From an uncultured Capnocytophaga sp. (GTDB lineage Bacteria; Bacteroidota; Bacteroidia; Flavobacteriales; Flavobacteriaceae), in the NCBI GenBank assembly GCA_915070235.1, contig CAJZFM010000005.1, forward strand, positions 1 to 22,883: a stretch of 22,883 nucleotides of DNA, in the 5' to 3' direction. The translations under genes were made by a program, and so were the position numbers. Shown in pieces: positions 16,317 to 22,883 of this stretch (its first letter is position 1; each line of letters opens with the position of its first letter). Under the pieces are notes generated by a model that was not told the origin of the DNA, did not search any database, and worked only from the letters and a program-made list of their open reading frames with translations.

Positions 16317-16922
16317 TTAGGATTCTTCACTTTTTACCACTCTCTTTTCACTTCTTACCCCTACGGTTCCTCCGCTTACGGCAAACTCCATAGCTTGCTT
16401 GGCAGAGAAGCCCTCGGCGGGTTTTATCTGATCCTTATGAACCACTATCACCCAGCCCGATATAGCGTAAGAGTGTGGCAGATAGACACTGACCATATCC
16501 GTAAAGGTCGCAAAGGACATATCCTCTTGGGTCAAGAAACCTATACGCCATAGCTCAGGCGCCTCTTGTACCCGTACCCAAACAGGGTGAGAAAACTTCT
16601 GTTTGTCTCCCACGAAGGAGCCAATCACCTCGCGTATGGTCTTGTAAATAAACTTGATTCCAGGGGTGTGTTCCAAGATATAGTTCAGCCCCTCCACGAC
16701 AAATTTGCCCACTAAAAAGCGACTTCCCAAATAGCCGATCAGGGTCGTGCCTACCAAGATGATAACAAAGACCAAGCCTGGGAAACGCTCCGAAAGATGC
16801 GGGATCAGGTTATCTACACTGTAGAAAATAGACCAAAGAATCCAAATGGTGGTACTCAAGGGACCTATGATAACGACCCCTTGTAGGAAATATTTTAATA
16901 ATGGGCGTATGTAGTTATTCAT
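16317..16922 (-). CDS. DUF502 family membrane protein
   Basis: A 201-residue inner-membrane protein of unknown function. Two hydrophobic helices lie near residues 10-32 and 48-68, and the family core follows: HTPGIKFIYKTIREV (about 85-99), a soluble domain with GFLTQED, and VYLPHSYAISGWVIVV. Family members usually end soon after a segment like EFAVSGG. Here 12 extra residues follow (190-201, RSEKRVVKSEES), encoded by AGTGAAAAG-type repeat at 16320-16352, so the tail is probably a recent addition. The start is 4 bp after the stop of the MMPL exporter, suggesting coupled translation. The pairing with an MMPL-type exporter hints at a membrane role but does not define it. Confidence 0.85.
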   Translation of the reverse strand: MNNYIRPLLKYFLQGVVIIGPLSTTIWILWSIFYSVDNLIPHLSERFPGLVFVIILVGTTLIGYLGSRFLVGKFVVEGLNYILEHTPGIKFIYKTIREVIGSFVGDKQKFSHPVWVRVQEAPELWRIGFLTQEDMSFATFTDMVSVYLPHSYAISGWVIVVHKDQIKPAEGFSAKQAMEFAVSGGTVGVRSEKRVVKSEES

Positions 16923-16925
16923 TTT

Positions 16926-19328
16926 TTACTTTTCATTTTTCTCTTCATCTTCGTCTTCGTCCTCTCCAAGTACATCTATATGAGGTTCTATAAGCGTTTT
17001 CTTATTAGCTATACTCTTCTCCAAGGCAATGAGCAAGGAAGGGAGCAAAATCAGGTTGCTGGACATAGCAAAGAACAAGGTAGTGGAGATCAGCCCCCCC
17101 AAAGCCTTAGTCCCTCCAAAGCTGGATAAGGTAAAAATAGAGAACCCAAAAAGCAGCACTACCGAAGTATAAAACATACTAATGCCCGTCTCTCGCAAAG
17201 CAGCATAGACCGAACGCTTTACCTTCCAGTGATTGGCCATCAGCTCTTGACGATATTTGGCTAAAAAGTGAATAGTATCATCTATAGAAATACCAAAGGC
17301 TATCCCAAAGACCAATATAGTGGAGGGCTTGAGTGGAATACCCGCATACCCCATCACTCCTGCAGTGATAGCCAAAGGTAATAAGTTGGGTATCAATGAA
17401 ATAATCACCATCTTGAACGAACGAAACATATAGAACATCATCACTGCAATGATCACTATGGTCAGCAGCAGCGACTGTATAAGATTACCCACCAAATAGT
17501 CCGTTCCCTTGGTGAACATATAGGCCTTGCCTGTAAGGCTCACTTTGTACTGGTCAGTAGGGAAAAGTTTGTCGGTTTGTTTGGCGATAGCCTCCTCTAT
17601 ATGGTGCATTTTTTCGGTACCTATATCTTTCATAAAGACCGTAATACGAGCAATTTGGCCTGAGCTATCCACTATACTGCGCAGCATATCGGCTTTTCCA
17701 TCGGAATTTTTCACATAAGAAAGCACAAAAGCACGTTCCTGAGCTGTAGGTAGGTCAAAATATTCAGCTTTGCCATTATAAAAAGCTTGTCGGGCATACT
17801 TCACGAGCCTTACCACCGAGATAGGCTGGGATATTTCGGGTATATCGGCCAAGTATTCCTCCAGCTTGGCCATACTCTGCAAAGTAGCAGGACGCATCAC
17901 TCCGTTTTTCTTACCTGTATTGATGGTAATTTCCAAAGGCATAATACCGCCAAACTTCTTTTCAAAGTAGAGGATATCGTCATAGAACTTCTCCCCCTTA
18001 GGCATATCCTCTATGACACTACCTGAGATATGGATTCGGTAAATTCCTATGATACTGGCTACCAAAAGGGCTACTGCTACCGAGAAGGTAGCAAAGCGAT
18101 GTTTCTTAACGATGCGCTCAATCCCCTCCAAGAGTCCTCCTATCCACTGCTTGCTCAAGTGCTTGAGGTGGCGCGGCTTAGGAGAAGGCATAAAGCTATA
18201 TATGATAGGAATCACACAGAGGGAAATCACATATAAGCACATGATACTGATTGAGGAAACAATCCCGAACTCCTTGAGAATACTACTCTCGGTGATGATA
18301 AAGGTGGCAAATCCCGCCGCTGTAGTCAGGTTGGTCAGCAGGGTAACATTGCCCACCTTGGTAATGACCCGCTGGAGCGCCATGGCCTTATAACCATGCT
18401 TTTGTATTTCCTGTTGGTAACGGTTGATAAGGAATACACAGTTGGGTACCCCTATGACAATCACCAGTGGTGGAATGACTGCTGTAAGTATCGTAATCTC
18501 ATAACGGAAAAGCCCTAAGAAACCAAAAGCCCACATCACCCCAATAAGTACCGTACACATAGAAATAAGCATAGCCCTGAACGAGCGGAAGAAAAAGAGC
18601 AACACCAAGCAGGTGGCCAATAGCGCTCCAACGATAAAGAAGCCTATTTCCCCTGTGATAATCTCGGTGCTAAGTGTGCGTATATAGGGCATACCCGATA
18701 CATGTATAGGCACTCCTAAGTCAGTCTGGCATTGCTCTATCAGCGGTTTTAGATCCTTGAGGATAAAATCCTTACGTATAGCAGTATTGACAATATCCTT
18801 GCGCAAGGAAACAGCCATACGCAGGGTCGTATGATCCTTGTTATACAGCAGTCCCTCATATACAGGCGTTTGGTTAAACAATTTAGGGAAAAGGCTGTCC
18901 AATTCCCCTTGAGTAGCCACCTCCTCAGGAAAGAAGTTACGCGTTGCGAAGCGCTCATGAATTGTATCCTTGTACAACTCTTTAATGGTATTGAGAGAGA
19001 GCACCCCCTCCACCTGTGGGAACTTTTGCAAATCTCTCGCCAGCATATTCCAGCGGTTAAAACCACCTGCCTTGGTAATCTTATCAGCTTCTACTCCTAT
19101 GACGATCAGGTTGCCCTCCTCGCCAAATATGCTAAGGAACTTATCATACTCCTTGCTGATAGGGCTATCCTTAGGGAGCATATTGGCCTCGGAATAAGTC
19201 ATGCGGATATACTTCCATTGCATGGCCAAAAGCACGGTAATTCCTATGAAAATCCCTAAGAATATATAACGATTACGCAGCACCATACGTGCCACAAATA
19301 CCCAGAAATTATTTAATAACTTTCTCAC
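16926..19328 (-). CDS. RND superfamily / MMPL-type transporter
   Basis: An 800-residue, twelve-helix inner-membrane protein of the RND/MMPL/patched group, proton-driven exporters mostly of lipids or hydrophobic compounds. The architecture is a duplicated unit: helix 1 (~15-38), a large periplasmic loop (~40-225), helices 2-6 (~225-390), helix 7 (~410-430), a second loop (~430-620) and helices 8-12 (~625-770). The motif FGISIDDTIHFLAKYRQE near residue 683 supplies paired aspartates expected for proton relay. The first half has the neutral equivalent VIGVPNCVFLINRYQ. A strongly acidic tail (EDEDEDEE) ends the protein. No fusion protein or outer-membrane factor lies nearby, unlike drug-efflux RND pumps. 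It is first in the five-gene operon, with a promoter ~35 bp upstream. Confidence 0.9.
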   Translation of the reverse strand: MRKLLNNFWVFVARMVLRNRYIFLGIFIGITVLLAMQWKYIRMTYSEANMLPKDSPISKEYDKFLSIFGEEGNLIVIGVEADKITKAGGFNRWNMLARDLQKFPQVEGVLSLNTIKELYKDTIHERFATRNFFPEEVATQGELDSLFPKLFNQTPVYEGLLYNKDHTTLRMAVSLRKDIVNTAIRKDFILKDLKPLIEQCQTDLGVPIHVSGMPYIRTLSTEIITGEIGFFIVGALLATCLVLLFFFRSFRAMLISMCTVLIGVMWAFGFLGLFRYEITILTAVIPPLVIVIGVPNCVFLINRYQQEIQKHGYKAMALQRVITKVGNVTLLTNLTTAAGFATFIITESSILKEFGIVSSISIMCLYVISLCVIPIIYSFMPSPKPRHLKHLSKQWIGGLLEGIERIVKKHRFATFSVAVALLVASIIGIYRIHISGSVIEDMPKGEKFYDDILYFEKKFGGIMPLEITINTGKKNGVMRPATLQSMAKLEEYLADIPEISQPISVVRLVKYARQAFYNGKAEYFDLPTAQERAFVLSYVKNSDGKADMLRSIVDSSGQIARITVFMKDIGTEKMHHIEEAIAKQTDKLFPTDQYKVSLTGKAYMFTKGTDYLVGNLIQSLLLTIVIIAVMMFYMFRSFKMVIISLIPNLLPLAITAGVMGYAGIPLKPSTILVFGIAFGISIDDTIHFLAKYRQELMANHWKVKRSVYAALRETGISMFYTSVVLLFGFSIFTLSSFGGTKALGGLISTTLFFAMSSNLILLPSLLIALEKSIANKKTLIEPHIDVLGEDEDEDEEKNEK

Positions 19329-19362
19329 TTTTTTCTCTTTCGGTTATAGGCTTAACTCGCTG

Positions 19363-19395
19363 CAAAGATACACATTTTTCAGTGTAGCGGACAAA
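19363..19395 (-). promoter_or_regulatory. Promoter of the MMPL-DUF502-mtnN-asnA-patatin operon
   Basis: On the minus strand TTTG (complement of 19392-19395), 21 bases, then TATCTTTG (complement of 19363-19370). The left boundary of the IS4-family element (19400) is only 4-5 bp beyond the -33 element, so sequence upstream of the promoter is now IS DNA. Confidence 0.65.
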
Positions 19396-19399
19396 ATTA

Positions 19400-19409
19400 A
19401 TACTACTTT
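19400..19409. repeat. Candidate target-site duplication, left copy
   Basis: ATACTACTTT here is repeated exactly at 20929-20938. IS4-family elements commonly duplicate about 10-13 bp of target. The transposase stop lies 21 bp inside this copy. Confidence 0.6.
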
Positions 19410-19430
19410 ATTTAAGTTTCGCAAATTGTT

Positions 19431-20863
19431 CTAAGCTGCTTCAGATAAGGGATTCAAATTAATCCATTTCATAAGTTGCTTATTTTCAGATATTATTTTT
19501 GTTATTAGTTCTTCAAAAGGTATCTCAAGAATCTCTGCTAAATCAAGAACTAATTCTCTGATAATAAGCAATATACGTTCATCTAAGGTAGGTGTCTGAG
19601 TGTCTTTCTGTATATCTTTGAATATTCCTCCAATAGTCTGATATTCAAGCTCTTTTTTGGCTAACGAGAGTAAGCTGTATTCTAACATCACAATTGATGT
19701 AGAGGCTGTCTGAGCATCAAAGTCTACAGATTGACACTTACCTAATCCTAAGTATTGTTGGCTTCTTTAAAAAAGATTTCTGTTGTCCAACGTATAGCAT
19801 ATATCTCAAAGGCTCTCTCAAAGTTAAGCGCTAAGTTTGTTGTCATTATACCTCTGTATTTACCTCTTTTTGAGGACTTTACAAAAAATAGTTTTATCCT
19901 TATGCCTTGAAAATCAACTATACATTCTCTATGATACTGTTTAAATTTCTTTGAGTATGTTACCTTCTTAGTAGCCTTTAACTTTCTATTTATATCGTTA
20001 CAAGTCAAGCTTTTACCATTGTATAAATACTTCGTCTTACCCATTTTTATCATTCCTAAAAAATGTGCTTTTTTAGCAACAGAAGCAACTAATCTATAGC
20101 AGGTAAACCAGCTATCAACTAACACATAATCAGGCTTTAGCTGCTTAAAGGCAGACGCAAGTAACTTTATTGTCATATCCATTTTACTTTTAAAGCATTC
20201 ATTTTCACGTTCTTTACCAGCACTATTTTTATCTCTTTCTTTGCTATATCTCTTTTTAGCCTCTTTTTTGCTAAGTCCTTGAGGTTTCTTTTTATTCCTT
20301 CCCATTTCTACATGTAAACTCATATCCCAAGGGAAGAAACTGGATCCGTCAAAGAAGCTCAAAAACAAGCCCTTAAAACCAAGTATATAGCTCCCTGAAA
20401 CATGAGAAAAAATATATCCTATCCATTCCATTTTTCTACCTGTTTTGGGCAAATCAGTGTCATCAATAATTAGACATTTAGGTTTATTTTCTTTACCTAA
20501 GTAATTGATTTTTTCTGATTTATGTATAATTTTAAGCGTTATACAATGTACGAGTTCTCTCCAAAGAATATTTTGGTTCTTAAGTAAGCGATAGAATATA
20601 TCCTTTTGAAAAGAAAATAATTTATAAATATTTGATTTACAATAATTTGCATGGTTATTAATTGAAAAGAACGGGAAAAATATGAGTAAAAACAGCTTCA
20701 TTTTAGCACTAATTTTCTCGTTATTTGCCTTTTTGAAACCAAAACGCTTAAAATCTATTTTCAAAGAACGTAATGTGTTGTAAATAGCAAAGAAAGCCTT
20801 TTCACCTGTAGTAAAAAAGTTTTTTAGTTCTGATAAATTTTTCGTACCTTTGTCTCGTAGCAT
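19431..20863 (-). pseudogene. IS4-family transposase, frameshifted at the YREK motif
   Basis: The first frame (20863 to 19748, 371 residues) contains the catalytic aspartates in LIIDDTDLPKTG (D134/D135) and YVLVDSWFT (D250). The motif Y-R-E follows in YAIRWTTEIFFKEA (Y355, R358, E362). Right after KEA the frame ends with NNT and a stop. In the shifted frame, from 19757, the sequence reads QYLGLGKCQSVDFDAQTAST and continues for 108 codons to 19431, the expected transposase C-terminus. One missing A, turning AAACAA into AACAA at about 19757-19759, explains both the shift and the lost lysine of YREK. The stretch at 19431-19691 is therefore not a separate small gene. The start is the ATG at 20863; an upstream in-frame TTG at 20923 is actually the promoter -33 element. 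Confidence 0.9.
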
Positions 20864-20892
20864 ATTAGTATGGGTTTTGTTTTTTAGTACCA

Positions 20893-20924
20893 CAAAGTTA
20901 CTGATTATCAGCGACTTTACCAAA
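20893..20924 (-). promoter_or_regulatory. Promoter of the IS4-family transposase
   Basis: On the minus strand TTTG (complement of 20921-20924), 20 bases, then TAACTTTG (complement of 20893-20900). Transcription would start near 20885, placing the translation start at the ATG at 20863. Confidence 0.68.
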
Positions 20925-20928
20925 TAAT

Positions 20929-20938
20929 ATACTACTTT
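20929..20938. repeat. Candidate target-site duplication, right copy
   Basis: Exact copy of ATACTACTTT at 19400-19409. The bases next to the two copies differ outside, as expected for a duplicated target. Confidence 0.6.
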
Positions 20939-20961
20939 TTTCTACGTTTTTTTTACTAAAT

Positions 20962-20980
20962 CAAGCTCCGAAAGAGCTTG
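20962..20980. other. Hairpin CAAGCTC-CGAAA-GAGCTTG upstream of the DUF192 gene
   Basis: A perfect 7-bp stem (20962-20968 with 20974-20980) with a 5-nt loop, 30 bp before the ATG at 21011. No T-run follows on the plus strand, so it is not a clear terminator of rightward transcription; on the minus strand the T-run is poor. It may be part of the DUF192 leader or a relic of the donor DNA. Confidence 0.5.
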
Positions 20981-21010
20981 CGATACTTGAACATTTAATT
21001 TTAGAAGGCT

Positions 21011-21478
21011 ATGAAAAAGAAAATATTCACATCTGCCAAGCTATTGCTGATGGGAGTTATCCTATCATGCTACCTTGTTCTTAGCGCCTGTTCAGCTCTC
21101 GCCCTTGAGTTTGAAGAGAAGGACTTGAGCATTACAAATCTTGACGGCAAGACCATTCCCATAAGGGTTGAGCTTGCTCGCTCCATACGAGAGCTGTCAA
21201 AAGGCTATATGGGGCGTGAGCATATCCCCGAAGGGACGGGTATGCTTTTTATCTTTAAAAGAGACGAAAAGTTAAGTTTTTGGATGAAAAATACACCTAC
21301 CCCTCTTTCAATTGCGTTCATTAACTCGAATGGCGAAATTCGTGAAATACGCAATATGACACCCTTCAGCCGCGAAAGTGTGAACTCATCGGAACCTGTA
21401 CGTTATGCTCTTGAAGTACCTCAAGGATGGTTCGAAAGGAACAACATAGGAACGGGCTGTATCATCAAACTGCCATAA
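21011..21478 (+). CDS. DUF192 family lipoprotein
   Basis: A 155-residue protein with a signal peptide ending in a lipobox (LSAC, C27 the likely lipidated cysteine). The DUF192 domain covers about residues 38-155: RELSKGYMGREHIPEGTGML, FWMKNTPTPLSIAFIN, REIRNMTPFSRE and ALEVPQGWFERNNIGTG. The family's function is unknown; members are small exported beta-rich proteins. The phrase PVRYALEVPQGWF is, from memory, closer to Treponema versions than to Bacteroidota ones. Together with the isolated position next to an IS, this suggests transfer between oral bacteria. No consensus Bacteroidota promoter is seen upstream. A second open frame crosses the first 70 bp but lacks a credible start. Confidence 0.85.
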   Translation: MKKKIFTSAKLLLMGVILSCYLVLSACSALALEFEEKDLSITNLDGKTIPIRVELARSIRELSKGYMGREHIPEGTGMLFIFKRDEKLSFWMKNTPTPLSIAFINSNGEIREIRNMTPFSRESVNSSEPVRYALEVPQGWFERNNIGTGCIIKLP

Positions 21479-21549
21479 CCGATGAAGCTGAACGATCTCC
21501 TATACACAAAAAACAACTTGTGAAACTTAAATTAATCATTAATGCACGA

Positions 21550-21592
21550 GTTATAGGAAATACGCCAGTGGAGCCTCTTATCACTCTATAAC
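21550..21592. repeat. Inverted repeat GTTATAG/CTATAAC
   Basis: GTTATAG at 21550-21556 and its exact complement CTATAAC at 21586-21592 are separated by 29 bases, in the 131-bp gap between the DUF192 gene and the next gene. It might be a weak structure in the leader of the downstream gene; I see no promoter match here. Confidence 0.35.
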
Positions 21593-21609
21593 AACTAAAG
21601 ACTAAATAA

Positions 21610-22380
21610 ATGATTATGAAACATATCGCAATATTCTTGTTACTATGCGTGCCTTCTATGTATGCTCAAAATCCCTTAGAAGGCGAATGGATAACCAACT
21701 CTCTGTTGATTAACTTCAAAGTGGAAGATCACAACTTATTTGTGCTTACACAAAGGAAATATGAAAGTTTTGGGTATAATACTGTATTTGGAAAGAACAA
21801 CAAAAATCAGTATACCTCATATTACTTTGCCCCTTGTGGCAACGACTGTTTCCCCTCTATAACAGGTACGTTTGAGCCTATTGCCCCTTCGTATGTGCGC
21901 TTAAACGCCTTAAAATTTGAACAAAGTGGTGATTGTAAACACAGAAACGAAAAGTTACACAATGATACAGCCGACTATTACATATATAAAGTCTCAGATA
22001 AGAAAATATTCTTGGTAAAAAGCACTTCAAAAAATGAAAAAGAAGATCAAGAAAAAGCTAAAAACTATCTACTGGTAACCTGTATAAAGGATAATGTAGT
22101 GTATAACCGAAAAACAAAAATGAAAATAGAGGTTAAGGGCATGGAACCATTACCTGCACAAATAGAGAAATACGCTACTGATATACTTCAGCTGAAAAAC
22201 TTCAAGATACTTGTTTACAACGGATTAGAAGATAGAGCAGCTTGGATATTCGCTGTAAAAGACCTCACTACAGGAGTTATAACCTATGTGATACAAGAAA
22301 ATTATATAGATGAAAAAGGCAAAGAAGCTGTTGGCTTTTTTGACTGTACTGAAGACGAAGTAGAGAAGTTCAGGCAATAA
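21610..22380 (+). CDS. Secreted hypothetical protein
   Basis: A 256-residue protein I do not recognise. The N-terminus (M, K, then IAIFLLLCVPSMYAQ) is a classical signal peptide, with cleavage likely after Ala in SMYA-QN, so the mature protein is periplasmic or exported. Either ATG (21610 or 21616) could start it; 21616 gives the more usual MKHIAIF. The mature part is rich in Lys, Asn and Tyr, with the short cysteine motif CGNDC near residue 80 and lysine-rich loops, and has no membrane segment. Two beta-rich halves are suggested by alternating hydrophobic residues (YVIQENYIDEKG near the end). It precedes a HEAT/immunity-like gene remnant by 33 bp, so the pair may once have been an operon. 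Confidence 0.8.
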   Translation: MIMKHIAIFLLLCVPSMYAQNPLEGEWITNSLLINFKVEDHNLFVLTQRKYESFGYNTVFGKNNKNQYTSYYFAPCGNDCFPSITGTFEPIAPSYVRLNALKFEQSGDCKHRNEKLHNDTADYYIYKVSDKKIFLVKSTSKNEKEDQEKAKNYLLVTCIKDNVVYNRKTKMKIEVKGMEPLPAQIEKYATDILQLKNFKILVYNGLEDRAAWIFAVKDLTTGVITYVIQENYIDEKGKEAVGFFDCTEDEVEKFRQ

Positions 22381-22382
22381 CT

Positions 22383-22405
22383 TCTGATAAGAAATCAGAT
22401 ATATT
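22383..22405 (+). terminator. Weak terminator-like hairpin after the secreted protein gene
   Basis: TCTGAT (22383-22388) pairs with ATCAGA (22394-22399), loop AAGAA, followed by a T-rich stretch. Six base pairs and a split T-run make this a marginal call. Confidence 0.3.
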
Positions 22406-22413
22406 TTTAAAGA

Positions 22414-22608
22414 ACGTATGACCTGCCTTATTATATAGAACCACTGCTTGAAGGTGCTACCCTTATAGACTTGCTCAAAGCTTATCTAAATGATGCTATT
22501 ACCCATAAAAATGCCAGCCGTATAGAGTATGCTATCATTCTTGCGGGAGGATTGGGTGAGGATAAAAAGCTGTTGTCTCAATACGAAAGTTTGCTTTTGG
22601 AAACTTGG
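22414..22608 (+). pseudogene. Fragment of a HEAT-repeat/immunity-like protein without a start codon
   Basis: The frame is open from the TAA at 22408 and reads YDLPYYIEPLLEGATLIDLL, then KAYLNDAITHKNASRIEY, AIILAGGLGEDKKLLSQYES and LLLETW. This resembles small helical proteins of Bacteroidota, annotated as HEAT-like or immunity proteins, whose sequence goes on HEEHEDIV or similar after LLLETW (recalled, not searched). Here the similarity stops at about 22608 and IS30-family transposase sequence continues in frame. There is no ATG; the codon where one would be expected, 22414-22416, is ACG, one base from ATG. The gene is therefore missing its start and its 3' two thirds or so, and is almost certainly dead. 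Confidence 0.6.
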
Positions 22609-22883
22609 CAGCTTATAAATATGATGCTACCTTATAAGAACTGTGTTAAGACTATAACCTGTGATAATGGAACAGAGTTCTCAGATTTTAAGAGAGTTGA
22701 AAAGAAATTAGATTTACAATTTTTCTTTGCTCATCCTTATTGTTCTTGTGAGCGTGGACTTAGTGAGCATACCAATGGTCTTGTAAGGCAATATATACCT
22801 AAAGAAACTGATTTTAAAGATGTTACAGATCAAGATATAAAGACATATCAATATAAAATTAATGATAGACCAAGAAAAGTATT
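22609..22883 (+). pseudogene. IS30-family transposase, C-terminal fragment (runs off right edge)
   Basis: From about 22612 the frame reads LINMMLPYKNCVKTITCDNG, with the second catalytic aspartate in TCDNGTEF. Next come FFAHPYCSCERGLSEHTNGL, where the glutamate of SEHTNGL is the final catalytic residue, then VRQYIPKETDFKDV and NDRPRK, the usual end region. The N-terminal helix-turn-helix and first catalytic aspartate are absent: the transposase is cut at its 5' side and fused in frame to the HEAT-like fragment. The 3' end of the element is outside the window. Confidence 0.85.

Larger units (their letters stand above)
19410..20928 (-). mobile_element. IS4-family insertion sequence (inactive), ~1519 bp
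   Basis: The boundaries are set by the 10-bp direct repeat ATACTACTTT on both sides. The enclosed DNA is visibly more AT-rich than the flanking core genes and contains one transposase gene on the minus strand with its own promoter at the right end. Terminal inverted repeats are not convincing by eye: both ends start ATT and share a loose TAA(A)GT..CGC, with gaps. A size of 1.5 kb is right for IS4. The element is inserted upstream of the MMPL operon promoter. Confidence 0.72.

Noticed and set aside
19431..19691. Separate 86-residue gene beside the transposase
   Set aside because: It is the C-terminal part of the transposase in the shifted frame; the similarity continues upstream of its ATG to the frameshift point at 19757.
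19748..19790. Programmed -1 frameshifting in the IS4 transposase
   Set aside because: The T-run just upstream is not in the correct phase; slipping there would hit an immediate TAA. No good slippery heptamer exists at the actual shift point, and the family is normally made from one frame.
20929..21084. A second protein-like frame (PKELAILEHLILEGYEKE) overlapping the start of the DUF192 gene
   Set aside because: It has no start codon in a credible position and ends soon after the DUF192 signal peptide; it could be a truncated donor gene end, but chance is as likely.

Overview
The window looks like a chromosomal segment of a Bacteroidota (Flavobacteriia) bacterium, most plausibly a Capnocytophaga-like oral or host-associated species. 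The evidence is the promoters, which match the Bacteroidota pattern TTTG-N19/21-TAnnTTTG in front of several genes (two with exactly N19 upstream of single genes, others N20-N21). Further support comes from the single-subunit five-helix cytochrome b of the succinate dehydrogenase/fumarate reductase, the A-rich ribosome-binding regions, a DarB-like ketosynthase, and Bacteroidota-type IS fragments. The genus is an inference; the phylum is well supported.

Layout. Positions 1-505 hold the 5' part of a leftward gene that runs off the window edge and whose downstream half is built from several kinds of dispersed repeat. Positions 506-958 are a repeat-rich intergenic stretch ending in a two-armed GTCAG/CTGAC array that supplies the last codons of mfd. 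mfd (leftward) and sdhCAB (rightward) diverge from a shared region at 4286-4550. sdhCAB converges on dcuB, with two hairpin terminators between them. Then follow, leftward, an initiator tRNA-fMet with its own promoter and terminator, and glmS. Two leftward groups follow: a DarB-like ketosynthase III coupled to a SAM methyltransferase (12064-13741), and a tight operon MMPL exporter - DUF502 - mtnN - asnA - patatin (13801-19328).

From about 19400 to the right end the DNA changes character. A roughly 1.5 kb AT-rich IS4-family element is bounded by a 10-bp direct repeat. Its transposase is broken by a one-base frameshift exactly at the YREK motif. It is followed by a DUF192 lipoprotein that resembles spirochaete versions, a secreted protein of unknown function, and a start-less fragment of a HEAT/immunity-like gene joined in frame to the C-terminal part of an IS30-family transposase. 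This is an accessory, decaying region.

How the genes work together. SdhCAB (succinate:quinone oxidoreductase, able to act as fumarate reductase) and DcuB (fumarate/succinate antiporter) form a coherent succinate-producing fumarate respiration unit. Mfd, GlmS, MtnN, AsnA and initiator tRNA are housekeeping functions. The recurring theme is low-complexity dispersed repeats that sit in intergenic DNA and also invade gene 3' ends (mfd, DUF502, probably the methyltransferase, and the gene at the left edge), providing new C-terminal codons and stop codons.
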